From positions 1-37,519 of IMG/VR virus record IMGVR_UViG_3300028298_000015: DNA of 37,519 nt. One strand, given 5' to 3'. Numbering within the stretch: the first letter of the stretch is position 1; every line of letters starts with the position of its first letter. Below, piece after piece: positions 13,747 through 20,377 of this stretch. Below the pieces are notes generated by a model. It was given only the letters and a program-made list of their open reading frames with translations. It did no database searches and was not told the DNA's origin. Both the position numbers and the translations under genes were made by a program. Source of the DNA: a virus.

Positions 13747-13776
13747 CCTTGAAGGTGGTGAGACACCCGCAAGGCC
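13747..13776 (+). other. Hairpin upstream of the HNH gene
   Basis: GCCTTG (13747-13752) pairs with CAAGGC (13771-13776) and GGTG (13755-13758) with CACC (13765-13768), giving a two-stem hairpin with a 2x2 internal loop and 6-nt apical loop. It is about 20 nt before the HNH SD and could limit endonuclease translation. Confidence 0.5.
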
Positions 13777-13811
13777 CTAACCCAAAACCATCCTATCGAG
13801 GAGGATCGGTC

Positions 13812-14402
13812 ATGAGCTATTCCGAAATTATCATAAATGGGATTCCTGTCAAATTAATTCCCTCAGGCGACTGCGCCTGTGGTTGTGGCGGCAAAACTAA
13901 ATTGGCATCAAGCACCAGAAAAGGAGCCAGCAAAGGCGTCCCGAATAAATATATTCATGGCCATCATTCCAGGGGAACAAATAATTGGAAGTGGGCTGGT
14001 GGAAGGATTCATCAAAATAGATACCCAAGATTAATGAACAAAACGCATCCGCACAGCATCAATGGCTATGCTTATGAGCATATCTTAATCGCTGAGAAAG
14101 CATTGGGGAAACCTTTGCCCCCGGGAGCGGTTGTTCATCATGCCAATGGCATAAAAAACGACAACAGTAAAGGAAATCATGTTATTTGTCAGGATGAAAA
14201 ATATCACAGATTTATTGAAAAAAGATTAAGAGCTTTTTTGGCATGTGGAAACAAATCGTGGCGCAAATGCTTTGTTTGCGGGAAGTATGATGATCCAAAT
14301 AACATGTATACCAGGGATCATAACGCTTGGCATAGGTCATGCGTCAATGAATACAATAGGAAAAATGCCAATGAAAGACGACAAGTATGTGCCAGGCCAT
14401 GA
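13812..14402 (+). CDS. HNH homing endonuclease
   Basis: 196 aa; SD GAGGAGG before ATG 13812. N-terminal zinc knuckle CACGCGGKTKL; central HNH_3 fold (YAYEHILIAEKALGKPLP then VVHHANGIKNDNSKGNH); C-terminal zinc finger ACGNKSWRKCFVCGKYDDP ... WHRSC. It cuts DNA at a defined site and spreads by repair of the break. AT-rich compared with flanks. It separates two versions of the terminase-nuclease N-terminus, and its 3' end overlaps the new start by 32 nt. A copy of its C-terminal finger occurs at 23585-23725. Confidence 0.9.
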   Translation: MSYSEIIINGIPVKLIPSGDCACGCGGKTKLASSTRKGASKGVPNKYIHGHHSRGTNNWKWAGGRIHQNRYPRLMNKTHPHSINGYAYEHILIAEKALGKPLPPGAVVHHANGIKNDNSKGNHVICQDEKYHRFIEKRLRAFLACGNKSWRKCFVCGKYDDPNNMYTRDHNAWHRSCVNEYNRKNANERRQVCARP

Positions 14403-14880
14403 TTTATATCTCGCCATTGATTTTGGTTTTTGGAATAACGCGACCGTCTGGGTCCAGGCCAGCCCCGACAGCGAGCGGTTGACGGTCCTGTTCGCCCATT
14501 TCCAGGCGGCCCGGACGAATGAAGAAAACGCAAAGATAGCCCTGGCCATCCACCAGGAGCGGGGGTACGGTCCCCTGGCGCAGCCGGTGGGGGGATGGGG
14601 GGATGTCTCAAAGCCGGAGGCCTTACGCGCCTACTCCCAAATTTTCGGCGTAGATATCCTGGGGGCACCGGGCCGGGTAGACGCCGGACATGAACTCGTC
14701 AAGCAATGGCTCAAGGCAGCGCAGATGACCCGGGGCGAATCGGGGCTGGTTTTTTCTAGGCATTGTCCGAAGCGGCTTTTCCAGGAATGGCGGGACTACC
14801 GGGAGCACCAGGCGGGGATCGGGGCGCATCATAGCTGTGATGCAGTTCGATATTTCCTTAAGGGGTGGACGGGGCGCTAA
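14371..14880 (+). CDS. Terminase nuclease-domain protein with catalytic acids intact
   Basis: 169 aa from ATG 14371, inside the end of the HNH gene. RNase H-like strand LYLAIDFGFWNNATVWV has the first Asp, GWGDVSKPEALRAY offers the middle acid, and HHSCDAVRYFL the last, as in large-terminase headful nucleases. No ATPase domain is attached. The first ~60 bp are AT-rich and diverged from the orphan start at 13645. With the ATPase-only protein at 17328 it could rebuild a full packaging motor (inference). An alternative is a Holliday-junction-type RNase H fold enzyme. Confidence 0.75.
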   Translation: MKDDKYVPGHDLYLAIDFGFWNNATVWVQASPDSERLTVLFAHFQAARTNEENAKIALAIHQERGYGPLAQPVGGWGDVSKPEALRAYSQIFGVDILGAPGRVDAGHELVKQWLKAAQMTRGESGLVFSRHCPKRLFQEWRDYREHQAGIGAHHSCDAVRYFLKGWTGR

Positions 14881-15038
14881 GAAGCCCGTAGGCGATCCGG
14901 CCATGCAAGGGGTAGGGTGCGGGGGAGATCGTTCAATGGCGGGCCGTTAGACGGGCCAGACGGGGCAAGATAAGACCGGGCCACAAGCCGATTCGAGACT
15001 GAATCTGTCCTCAAGTGCCGGGAGGAGCGGCACGGCGA

Positions 15039-15509
15039 ATGGGTAAGCGGGAAGAAACCGACAATCTGGCGATGGAAGTCTACTCTCTGACACTTCAAAA
15101 GATGGGGAAGACCGAAATCGCCCGGTATCTGGGGATAGACCGGAAGCAAGTCTACCGCCTGGTGAAGCGATATGAGGCAATCTTGCGGTGGCTCGCTGAC
15201 CATATCGACGGGGCGCTGCATCTAGGGGAAACCCTTGTCGGCCTCAAGCAGCTCTACCGGGATGCCCTGGAGAACGTCGGGAAAGCGGACCCCGGAAGCG
15301 CGGTCGCCGTGGGCTGGGCGCGGATCGCCCTGGAAGCTCTCAAGGAAATGAAAAAGCTCCTGCAAGAGTGTGGGGCGGTGTTCAAAATGCCGGAAGCGAT
15401 TGAGGACGGGATATCATTCGATAAGCCGGAAATACGGGAAAAGTACATGCTGCTCAGGATTGAGGCTAAGGCCGGGGGCGGCGGTAAGGAGGAGGCGGGG
15501 GATGAATAA
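15039..15509 (+). CDS. Terminase small subunit-like HTH protein
   Basis: 156 aa from ATG 15039. The N-terminal HTH MGKTEIARYLGIDRKQVYRLVKRY is followed by a long helical oligomerisation region (HLGETLVGLKQLYRDALENVG, ARIALEALKEMKKLL) and an acidic, glycine-rich tail. This is the build of TerS proteins that recognise the packaging site. It lies between nuclease and ATPase genes. No strong family signature, so a generic HTH protein remains possible. The 158-bp gap before it has no evident gene. Confidence 0.6.
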   Translation: MGKREETDNLAMEVYSLTLQKMGKTEIARYLGIDRKQVYRLVKRYEAILRWLADHIDGALHLGETLVGLKQLYRDALENVGKADPGSAVAVGWARIALEALKEMKKLLQECGAVFKMPEAIEDGISFDKPEIREKYMLLRIEAKAGGGGKEEAGDE

Positions 15510-16014
15510 GAAGCCTGTGGGGTTGAAGGATTTTGAAATCGAGATGGTGCCGATTGACCAACTCAAGCCTTACGAGCGGAACGCTAAAGCGCACCCTGAA
15601 GCCCAGGTGGACAAGATCGCCCGAAGCATCAAAGAGTACGGGATTGCTAAGAACATCGTGATTAATGCCGACAACGTGATATTGGCGGGGCATGGTTCGG
15701 TCCTGGCATATCAGAAACTCGGGGTCGGCGTGGTGCCTTGCCGCCGGATGACGCACCTCAGTCAGGCCCAAGAGCGGGGCTTTTCCCTGGCCGACAACCG
15801 CACAGCAGAAAGTGAGTGGTTCCCCGAAGCCCTGGCGCTCGAACTCAAGGCCCTGGAGGAGATGGACTTCGATTTGGGGTTGACCGGGTTTGACCCAGGC
15901 GAACTGGAATTTCTTGACACCGATCCTCCCCCGGCCAAAGCTATCAAGAAAGAGGGCGGCACAGTGACTTGTCCTGAGTGCGGCTACAAGTTTTCGGTTT
16001 TGACGGAAGATTGA
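15502..16014 (+). CDS. ParB-like nuclease-domain protein
   Basis: 170 aa from ATG 15502, overlapping the previous stop by 8 nt. ParB/sulfiredoxin fold: MVPIDQLKPYERNAKAHPEA, QVDKIARSIKEYG, NVILAGHGSVLAYQKLG, then SLADNRTAESEWF. A C-terminal zinc ribbon (CPECGYKFSV) follows. In phages this domain is often fused to, or next to, a DNA methyltransferase, and a methyltransferase-like gene lies close by. DNA modification or recognition is likely; partitioning is less likely. Confidence 0.85.
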   Translation: MNKKPVGLKDFEIEMVPIDQLKPYERNAKAHPEAQVDKIARSIKEYGIAKNIVINADNVILAGHGSVLAYQKLGVGVVPCRRMTHLSQAQERGFSLADNRTAESEWFPEALALELKALEEMDFDLGLTGFDPGELEFLDTDPPPAKAIKKEGGTVTCPECGYKFSVLTED

Positions 16015-16018
16015 TTTT

Positions 16019-16180
16019 ATGCATAACTATCTCAAGAAATTGGGCAAGGTATGGGATCAAAAGAAATATCCGCCAAATATTTATGATGTAATTGTTGCCC
16101 ATGATGAATGGTGCAGTATTTATTCTGGACAAGAATGTAATTGCGACCCCGATATTACTATTAAAAAGAAAAAGGTGTAA
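16019..16180 (+). CDS. 53-aa AT-rich hypothetical protein
   Basis: Starts with ATG 5 bp after the ParB-like stop: MHNYLKKLGKVWDQKKYPPN, then IYDVIVAHDEWCSI and CNCDPDITIKKKKV. The base composition changes abruptly to AT-rich here and stays so through the next gene, so the two probably arrived together. Resembles small modification-cassette partners but no family is recognised. Confidence 0.6.
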   Translation: MHNYLKKLGKVWDQKKYPPNIYDVIVAHDEWCSIYSGQECNCDPDITIKKKKV

Positions 16181-16183
16181 GAC

Positions 16184-16990
16184 ATGGGTCTCGATTGTTA
16201 TAAATACGGCACAAAGAACAATCATCGTAGGTGGGCATGGAATCAAATAATTCGCATGTCGCATAAAAAGCCACAAGAATTAATAGTAGCATATTTGGCA
16301 GGCCCAGATGATATAGACAGAGAGATAGCAATACAAAAGGGGTTTAAAGATTGCAATTTAATAGCCATAGATGCAGATGTTATGAAAGTAAACAAAATAA
16401 AGCAATTAAAAAGACCGGCTATATGCATTGATATAGTAGATTTTATTAGAAATTGGACCGGTAACCCACCAATAGATATTATTATAGCTGATTTATGTTC
16501 AGGATTAACCAGAAAAGTAGCTAAAGATTTTATGACGTCCTGCTTTGATTCCACTGGTTTAGCGTCGCCAACCGTAATATATATTAATTTAATGAGAGGA
16601 AGAGATCAAGTTGGTGGCTTATATAGTAAACAATTTACAGAAGAGGTGGGGATTAATAATTTATTTAAACACCGTGGCTTCCAATTCTTTACTCATTTAA
16701 CTTGGCATTATTATCAATGGATGCTTCAACAATATCACGGTTCGAATATAACGTATTTCATTGAAGATATAGTTATTGATGCCATGGTTAAAAATATGGT
16801 GCCTATTTATAACAGCTATAAGAGTAAAAATAAAAAGACTATCATGGATTCAGCTATTTTTAAATACTATCCTTTAGGCCCAACAAATGTAATTAAAGAC
16901 AGGGATATTGGATGTAAACTGGCCGCACTAAAAGCCTGGCGCACTATGCGCATAAACAATATTAAAGGTTTTGCCCCATGCGCAAAATAG
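16184..16990 (+). CDS. SAM-dependent methyltransferase-like Rossmann protein
   Basis: 268 aa, about one-third GC, strongly unlike its neighbours. The middle looks like a class I methyltransferase: VAYLAGPDDIDREIAIQKGF as motif I, LIAIDADV with the motif II acid, and DIIIADLCSGLT as motif IV. The N-terminus (MGLDCYKYGTKNNHRRW) is basic. No NPPY or PC catalytic box is clear, so the target (DNA, RNA or protein) is unknown. With the ParB-like gene it could form a modification cassette. Alternative: a methyltransferase fold without activity. Confidence 0.5.
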   Translation: MGLDCYKYGTKNNHRRWAWNQIIRMSHKKPQELIVAYLAGPDDIDREIAIQKGFKDCNLIAIDADVMKVNKIKQLKRPAICIDIVDFIRNWTGNPPIDIIIADLCSGLTRKVAKDFMTSCFDSTGLASPTVIYINLMRGRDQVGGLYSKQFTEEVGINNLFKHRGFQFFTHLTWHYYQWMLQQYHGSNITYFIEDIVIDAMVKNMVPIYNSYKSKNKKTIMDSAIFKYYPLGPTNVIKDRDIGCKLAALKAWRTMRINNIKGFAPCAK

Positions 16991-17319
16991 CCCTGATCCG
17001 GTCATCCCCCGCCCTCTACCGGCTGGCGCTCGCCTGGCCCGCGGTGGAGAGGGATGATGTCCAGGGGACTACCCCGGAATCTGCCAATGACCCCTGGGCC
17101 ACCATCCGGTTCGACTTCACCCGCCTGGCGTACCTGGCCGACGTGCCCGCCGGAGTTGCCCTCGCCGGCTTCGACCGGCTCAAGGCCCACGGGATCATCA
17201 CCCCCGATGGCGGCCTGGCACCTTCGGTAGAGAGGTATTTCCGGGCTGAGGGCCTGGCCGGATTCGGATTGAAAATGAAGCTGCCGAAGGAAAAGAAGGA
17301 ACCGGCTGAGACCGGATAG
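16978..17319 (+). CDS. Winged-helix-like hypothetical protein
   Basis: 113 aa, overlapping the previous gene by 13 nt. GC-rich again. A winged-helix-like pattern appears: RFDFTRLAYLADVPAGVALA, GFDRLKAHGIITPDGGLAP, then a lysine-rich end. Placed directly before the terminase ATPase, so it may take part in packaging initiation or replication. Function not established. Confidence 0.5.
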   Translation: MRKIALIRSSPALYRLALAWPAVERDDVQGTTPESANDPWATIRFDFTRLAYLADVPAGVALAGFDRLKAHGIITPDGGLAPSVERYFRAEGLAGFGLKMKLPKEKKEPAETG

Positions 17320-17327
17320 CTTGCCCC

Positions 17328-18284
17328 ATGTTCACCGCCGATGACCGACGCCTGATAGAGCACTATCGCCAGCACCCCTTCACCACCGACGCCGAACTCC
17401 TGCTATTCGTCAAGGCTCTCTTCCGGGGCAAGTCAGGCGAATCCCTCAGCATCCCCCAGGCCCGCGTATGCCCTGGCCACGACTCCCCCGCCCAATACCT
17501 CTGTGACGCCTTTTTCGAGCGGACTTTGAACGCTATCTGCTGGGCTAACCGGGGCGGCGGCAAGACGCTGTTAGGCGGGTTGGTAGCTTTCCTGGACATG
17601 GTATTCAAGCCAGGATGCTCTACGCAGGTTCTGGCCGGCTCCCTGGAGCAGAGCAACCGGATGTATGAGCACTTGACCGGGGGCGGGGATGGCTGGGGGC
17701 TGGTGAACAAGAGTTTCCACTACCTGCTGGCCTCAGCCAAACAAATGCGCCGGGGGAAATCTGATAAGGACGGCGAAATGCTTACCCGGTCCATGGTACT
17801 CAAGAATTTCTCCAGCATCAACTTGCTCACCGCCTCTCCTAAAAGCGTCCGCGGCGCTCACCCGCAAAAAGTCAAGCTCGATGAGATTGATGAGATGGAC
17901 CCCAGGATTTACGAGGCGGCACTATCCACCCCCATGACCAAGGGCGGCCACCAGGCCAGCACGCACATCTACAGCACCATGCACAAGACTTACGGCCTCA
18001 TGCAGCAGATCGTGGAAGAGGCCCCGAGCCGGGGGTATCGGCTATATCATTGGTGTTTGCTCGACGTTTTAGAAAAATGTGAAGGAAGAATTTGCGCTGA
18101 ATGTTATTTGTGGGAAGATTGCCAAGGAAGGGCAGTCAATGCAGACGGCTATTACACAATAGAAAATGCGATAACTAAAAAGAGGCAGGTATCAGAACAA
18201 ACATGGCAATCAGAATATTTGTGTAGGATTCCTAGTAGCGAAGGACTGATTTACCCTGAGTTCGATATGTGCATAGTCGTTTAA
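17328..18284 (+). CDS. terL: Terminase large subunit, ATPase domain only
   Basis: 318 aa. Walker A ANRGGGKTLLGG (74-80), Walker B KVKLDEIDEMD (181-191), coupling motif STHIYSTMH (211-219), then a Cys-rich insert (CEGRICAECYLWEDC) known in this subgroup. The chain stops after EGLIYPEFDMCIVV, the linker where the nuclease domain normally begins, so the motor lacks its own nuclease. Full TerL proteins are about 450-550 aa. Codons from about 18040 onward are AT-rich while the first 700 bp are GC-rich, showing a replaced 3' segment. Confidence 0.85.
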   Translation: MFTADDRRLIEHYRQHPFTTDAELLLFVKALFRGKSGESLSIPQARVCPGHDSPAQYLCDAFFERTLNAICWANRGGGKTLLGGLVAFLDMVFKPGCSTQVLAGSLEQSNRMYEHLTGGGDGWGLVNKSFHYLLASAKQMRRGKSDKDGEMLTRSMVLKNFSSINLLTASPKSVRGAHPQKVKLDEIDEMDPRIYEAALSTPMTKGGHQASTHIYSTMHKTYGLMQQIVEEAPSRGYRLYHWCLLDVLEKCEGRICAECYLWEDCQGRAVNADGYYTIENAITKKRQVSEQTWQSEYLCRIPSSEGLIYPEFDMCIVV

Positions 18285-18299
18285 GGCACAAACCCCCGC

Positions 18300-18614
18300 C
18301 TACTCTGAATGATACCATTCAATGGGCACCCAGCCCACCTTCCCCGCCTGTGCTCCCGTAGTAATGAGCACCTTGTTCAAGCCATAACTCCATGAGCATT
18401 CCATCAGGTCGGCCTTCGTGCCCTTCGGCACTAGCCCCAAGGTCCTGGCGATGTAAGCGGGGGTCACGGTTTTGTTGTTGGCATCATAGAGCGCCATGGC
18501 CTCCCGGAACGCTTCCGGCGATTTGTAGACCACCACCATATCGTGCCCGGGGATCGCTAAAAAGCCGATAAAGGCGACGATTAAGCCCGCGAGTAATTTG
18601 CTCAAAGTCTCCAC
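18300..18614 (-). CDS. Small membrane-anchored hypothetical protein
   Basis: 104 aa from GTG 18614, 9 nt after AGGAGG; TTG 18620 is an alternative. One N-terminal membrane helix (LLAGLIVAFIGFLAIPG), then a soluble domain (VVVYKSPEAFREAMALY ... KVLITTGAQAGKVGWVPIEWY). It is the only minus-strand gene in this block and lies between terL and a repressor-type promoter, as lysogenic-conversion genes often do. Function unknown. Confidence 0.55.
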   Translation of the reverse strand: METLSKLLAGLIVAFIGFLAIPGHDMVVVYKSPEAFREAMALYDANNKTVTPAYIARTLGLVPKGTKADLMECSWSYGLNKVLITTGAQAGKVGWVPIEWYHSE

Positions 18615-18746
18615 GATCAAGTCCCTCCTCTCGCCAAGATGCCCTATGCCGGGCGGCGAAGTCAACTGGAAAATTACCTTCCTGTCTGCTCCGCTTTAAA
18701 GCCATCCCATAGATAATCCCGAGAGTCGGCCTCCCGAAGCTAATAA

Positions 18747-18765
18747 AAATATCAAATAGGTACTT
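18747..18765. promoter_or_regulatory. Upstream operator of the 18.78-kb promoter
   Basis: AAATATCAAATAGGTACTT agrees with the consensus at 13 of 19 positions. Its centre is 32 bp from that of the operator at 18779-18797. Confidence 0.6.
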
Positions 18766-18771
18766 TTTTAC

Positions 18772-18798
18772 TTGACGTGTATATCAAATTGGTATACG
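18772..18798 (+). promoter_or_regulatory. Repressor-controlled rightward promoter with operator 18779-18797
   Basis: TTGACG (18772-18777), 15 bp, TATACG (18793-18798). The operator GTATATCAAATTGGTATAC is the most symmetric copy in the window. It should drive the recombination module from 19413 to the terminator at 26259. Confidence 0.75.
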
Positions 18799-19412
18799 CT
18801 AAAGACAATCAATCAAACAATCACAACAAATCAAGGAGGTTAGCCACAACCGACAAAAAATCGCAAAAATCAAGGCGGGGGTGGCCAGGCTCACGGCGGC
18901 CAGCAAACTAAAGCAGAAACCGGACCCCAGCCAATCGGAGACGGGATAGCAACCGTAGAGGGTAGCGCCTCATAAAAATTGCAAATGGGGCGACAGGAGG
19001 GATTCCGGCCCCGCCTGGCCGACAGATCGAATCTGGTAGGGCAGGTAGGCGATGGAACCGAAACCATCTGGCGGCGCGGGCGCCAAGGTGATGAACCTGA
19101 CACCCGAGACAATTTGGGGGCACACGGCCCCGGCAACCGTGGCGAAGCTAAGAACCGGAAGTGAGGCGAAAGCGCAGGCGGCGCGACGTAGGGAAAGCTC
19201 AGGTGTAGGCCAGCCCATTAACCCCAGGGGTGAGCGGAAGGCCAGCAAGTACCGAAAGCGGCAAGGGCGCGAGTAGCAGCCGGGAAGTGCGATGCGAAAC
19301 GATAACCCTTAAACCGAAACTCAGTGAAGGCTCTGATCGGGGTCACGAGTTCTGGCGGATTCGCGACCCTCAATGAGCGCCTTTGCTCAAATCCAGAATG
19401 GAGGCAATGACC
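18799..19412 (+). other. Long transcribed region without a confident gene; possible structured RNA
   Basis: Over 600 bp separate a strong promoter from the first convincing start at 19413. A perfect AAGGAGG (18833-18839) is followed by no canonical start. One frame, 19052-19276 (74 aa, basic, MEPKPSGG...), is open but without clear homology or a good SD. Hairpins are visible: GGGTCaCGA/TCGcGACCC (19340-19369) and TGAGC/GCTCA (19374-19389). Either a leader or noncoding RNA, or small unrecognised genes. Confidence 0.4.
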
Positions 19413-19724
19413 ATGCAATCCACAGCCCAGCAAATCTACTTGGAACCGAACCCGATCCCGGAACTCAAGATCGTAGAGAAGCCCCTATACTGCGTGGGAA
19501 CGCAGGTCCAGGGCTGGGGCCGGGATGGATCATGGGAAGCGTTCAAAGATGATATGTCGGCCCTCTACGCCTGCAATTCCCGGTGGCTCGGCGGACGGTT
19601 TATCACCTGGGAACTAGAGTTTTGGACGTTCTCTAAGGGGATGCAGAGAAAGCGCGGCGGATACTTCGATGTGGAAACCGGAGTTTATTTCTATGGGGGC
19701 CGGGGGGAATTAAAAAATGCTTGA
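19413..19724 (+). CDS. Hypothetical protein, first gene of the recombination operon
   Basis: 103 aa from ATG 19413, 8 nt after GGAGG; ATGs at 19398 and 19407 are less well placed. Aromatic-rich (VQGWGRDGSWEAF, ITWELEFWTFSKGMQ, GGYFDVETGVYFYGG) and beta-rich by eye. No family recognised. Overlaps the next gene by 8 nt. Confidence 0.55.
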   Translation: MQSTAQQIYLEPNPIPELKIVEKPLYCVGTQVQGWGRDGSWEAFKDDMSALYACNSRWLGGRFITWELEFWTFSKGMQRKRGGYFDVETGVYFYGGRGELKNA

Positions 19725-20016
19725 GAAGATCGACAACCGCAGAAAACGACCGGACCGCAAGAAGTGCATTTGTTGTATGCGATGGTATTTCAAGGACAGG
19801 AAAGACCAGATCACTTGCGGCCGGGAGTCATGCCGAAAGGCGAGGAAGTTATGGTGGCAACGGCAGCACATGAAATCCGGTACTCGCATCGAAAATATGG
19901 TTAAGCGGATCTGCCTGGCTTGCAGCCAACCGTTTTGGAGTCATGAGCATAGGATATGCCCCCGGTGCCATGAACGGAATGCAAAATACGAATCCCATGC
20001 CCAGGCGTGGGGTTGA
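19717..20016 (+). CDS. Double zinc-finger hypothetical protein
   Basis: 99 aa. Two metal sites: KKCICCMRWYF...ITCGRESC, and RICLACSQPFW...RICPRCHERN. A basic linker (RKARKLWWQRQHMK) joins them. Very lysine/arginine-rich, so nucleic-acid binding is likely. Translationally linked to the preceding gene. Confidence 0.6.
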   Translation: MLEKIDNRRKRPDRKKCICCMRWYFKDRKDQITCGRESCRKARKLWWQRQHMKSGTRIENMVKRICLACSQPFWSHEHRICPRCHERNAKYESHAQAWG

Positions 20017-20030
20017 GACGAGGAGGTTTT

Positions 20031-20240
20031 ATGCCCCTATATGAGTATCTCTGCGCTGACTGCGGCGAAAGTGACAAGCGCATCGCCGGGGTCGACGATC
20101 ACATGGCCCTTTGCATTGAATGCGGCGGGGTCATGCTGCGGCTAGATGAGGACATTTGGGCGCCGTTGTGGGCGGAGCAAGAGGCCCGGGCGGTGCAGGA
20201 GGTAGAGACACGAAACTACTCAATATCTTCTGGCCCCTGA
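20031..20240 (+). CDS. FmdB-like zinc-ribbon protein
   Basis: 69 aa; ATG 20031 follows GAGGAGG. It starts MPLYEYLCADCGESDKRIAG, the hallmark of FmdB/CxxC_CxxC regulatory zinc ribbons, with the second pair in LCIECGG. Homologues are putative regulators. An acidic tail (QEVETRNYSISSGP) overlaps the SD of the next reading frame. Confidence 0.7.
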   Translation: MPLYEYLCADCGESDKRIAGVDDHMALCIECGGVMLRLDEDIWAPLWAEQEARAVQEVETRNYSISSGP

Positions 20241-20350
20241 GACGGGGTGAGTCGTGGCGGGATCGGCTAAAGATGGCCGCGCTGTTTCTCCTGCTGATCG
20301 GCGGCTGGGCTTCGATCTACGTGGCCGCCTATTTTATCGATGGCAAATAA
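20210..20350 (+). CDS. Small single-TM protein with non-canonical or downstream start
   Basis: The frame TKLLNIFWPLRRGESW continues into a membrane helix (MAALFLLLIGGWASIYVAAYF) and ends IDGK. The best SD, AGGAGG (20197-20202), is placed 7 nt before an ACG codon (20210). The first ATG (20273) lacks an SD and would leave only the helix (25 aa). It may use ACG, or start at 20273. Confidence 0.4.
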   Translation, partial: TKLLNIFWPLRRGESWRDRLKMAALFLLLIGGWASIYVAAYFIDGK

Positions 20351-20377
20351 TACCCCAAGGGTAAGGAGGGTTTTTTG

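Noticed and set aside
13714-14370. Group I or group II intron around the HNH gene
   Set aside because: The downstream gene has its own start and a repeated N-terminus, so splicing would duplicate sequence; no conserved intron core or domain V was recognised. Only one hairpin (13747-13776) stands out.
19052-19276. 74-aa basic ORF after the 18.78-kb promoter
   Set aside because: Open frame but no good SD, no motif, and an overlapping alternative frame of similar quality at 18979; described with the gene-poor region instead.
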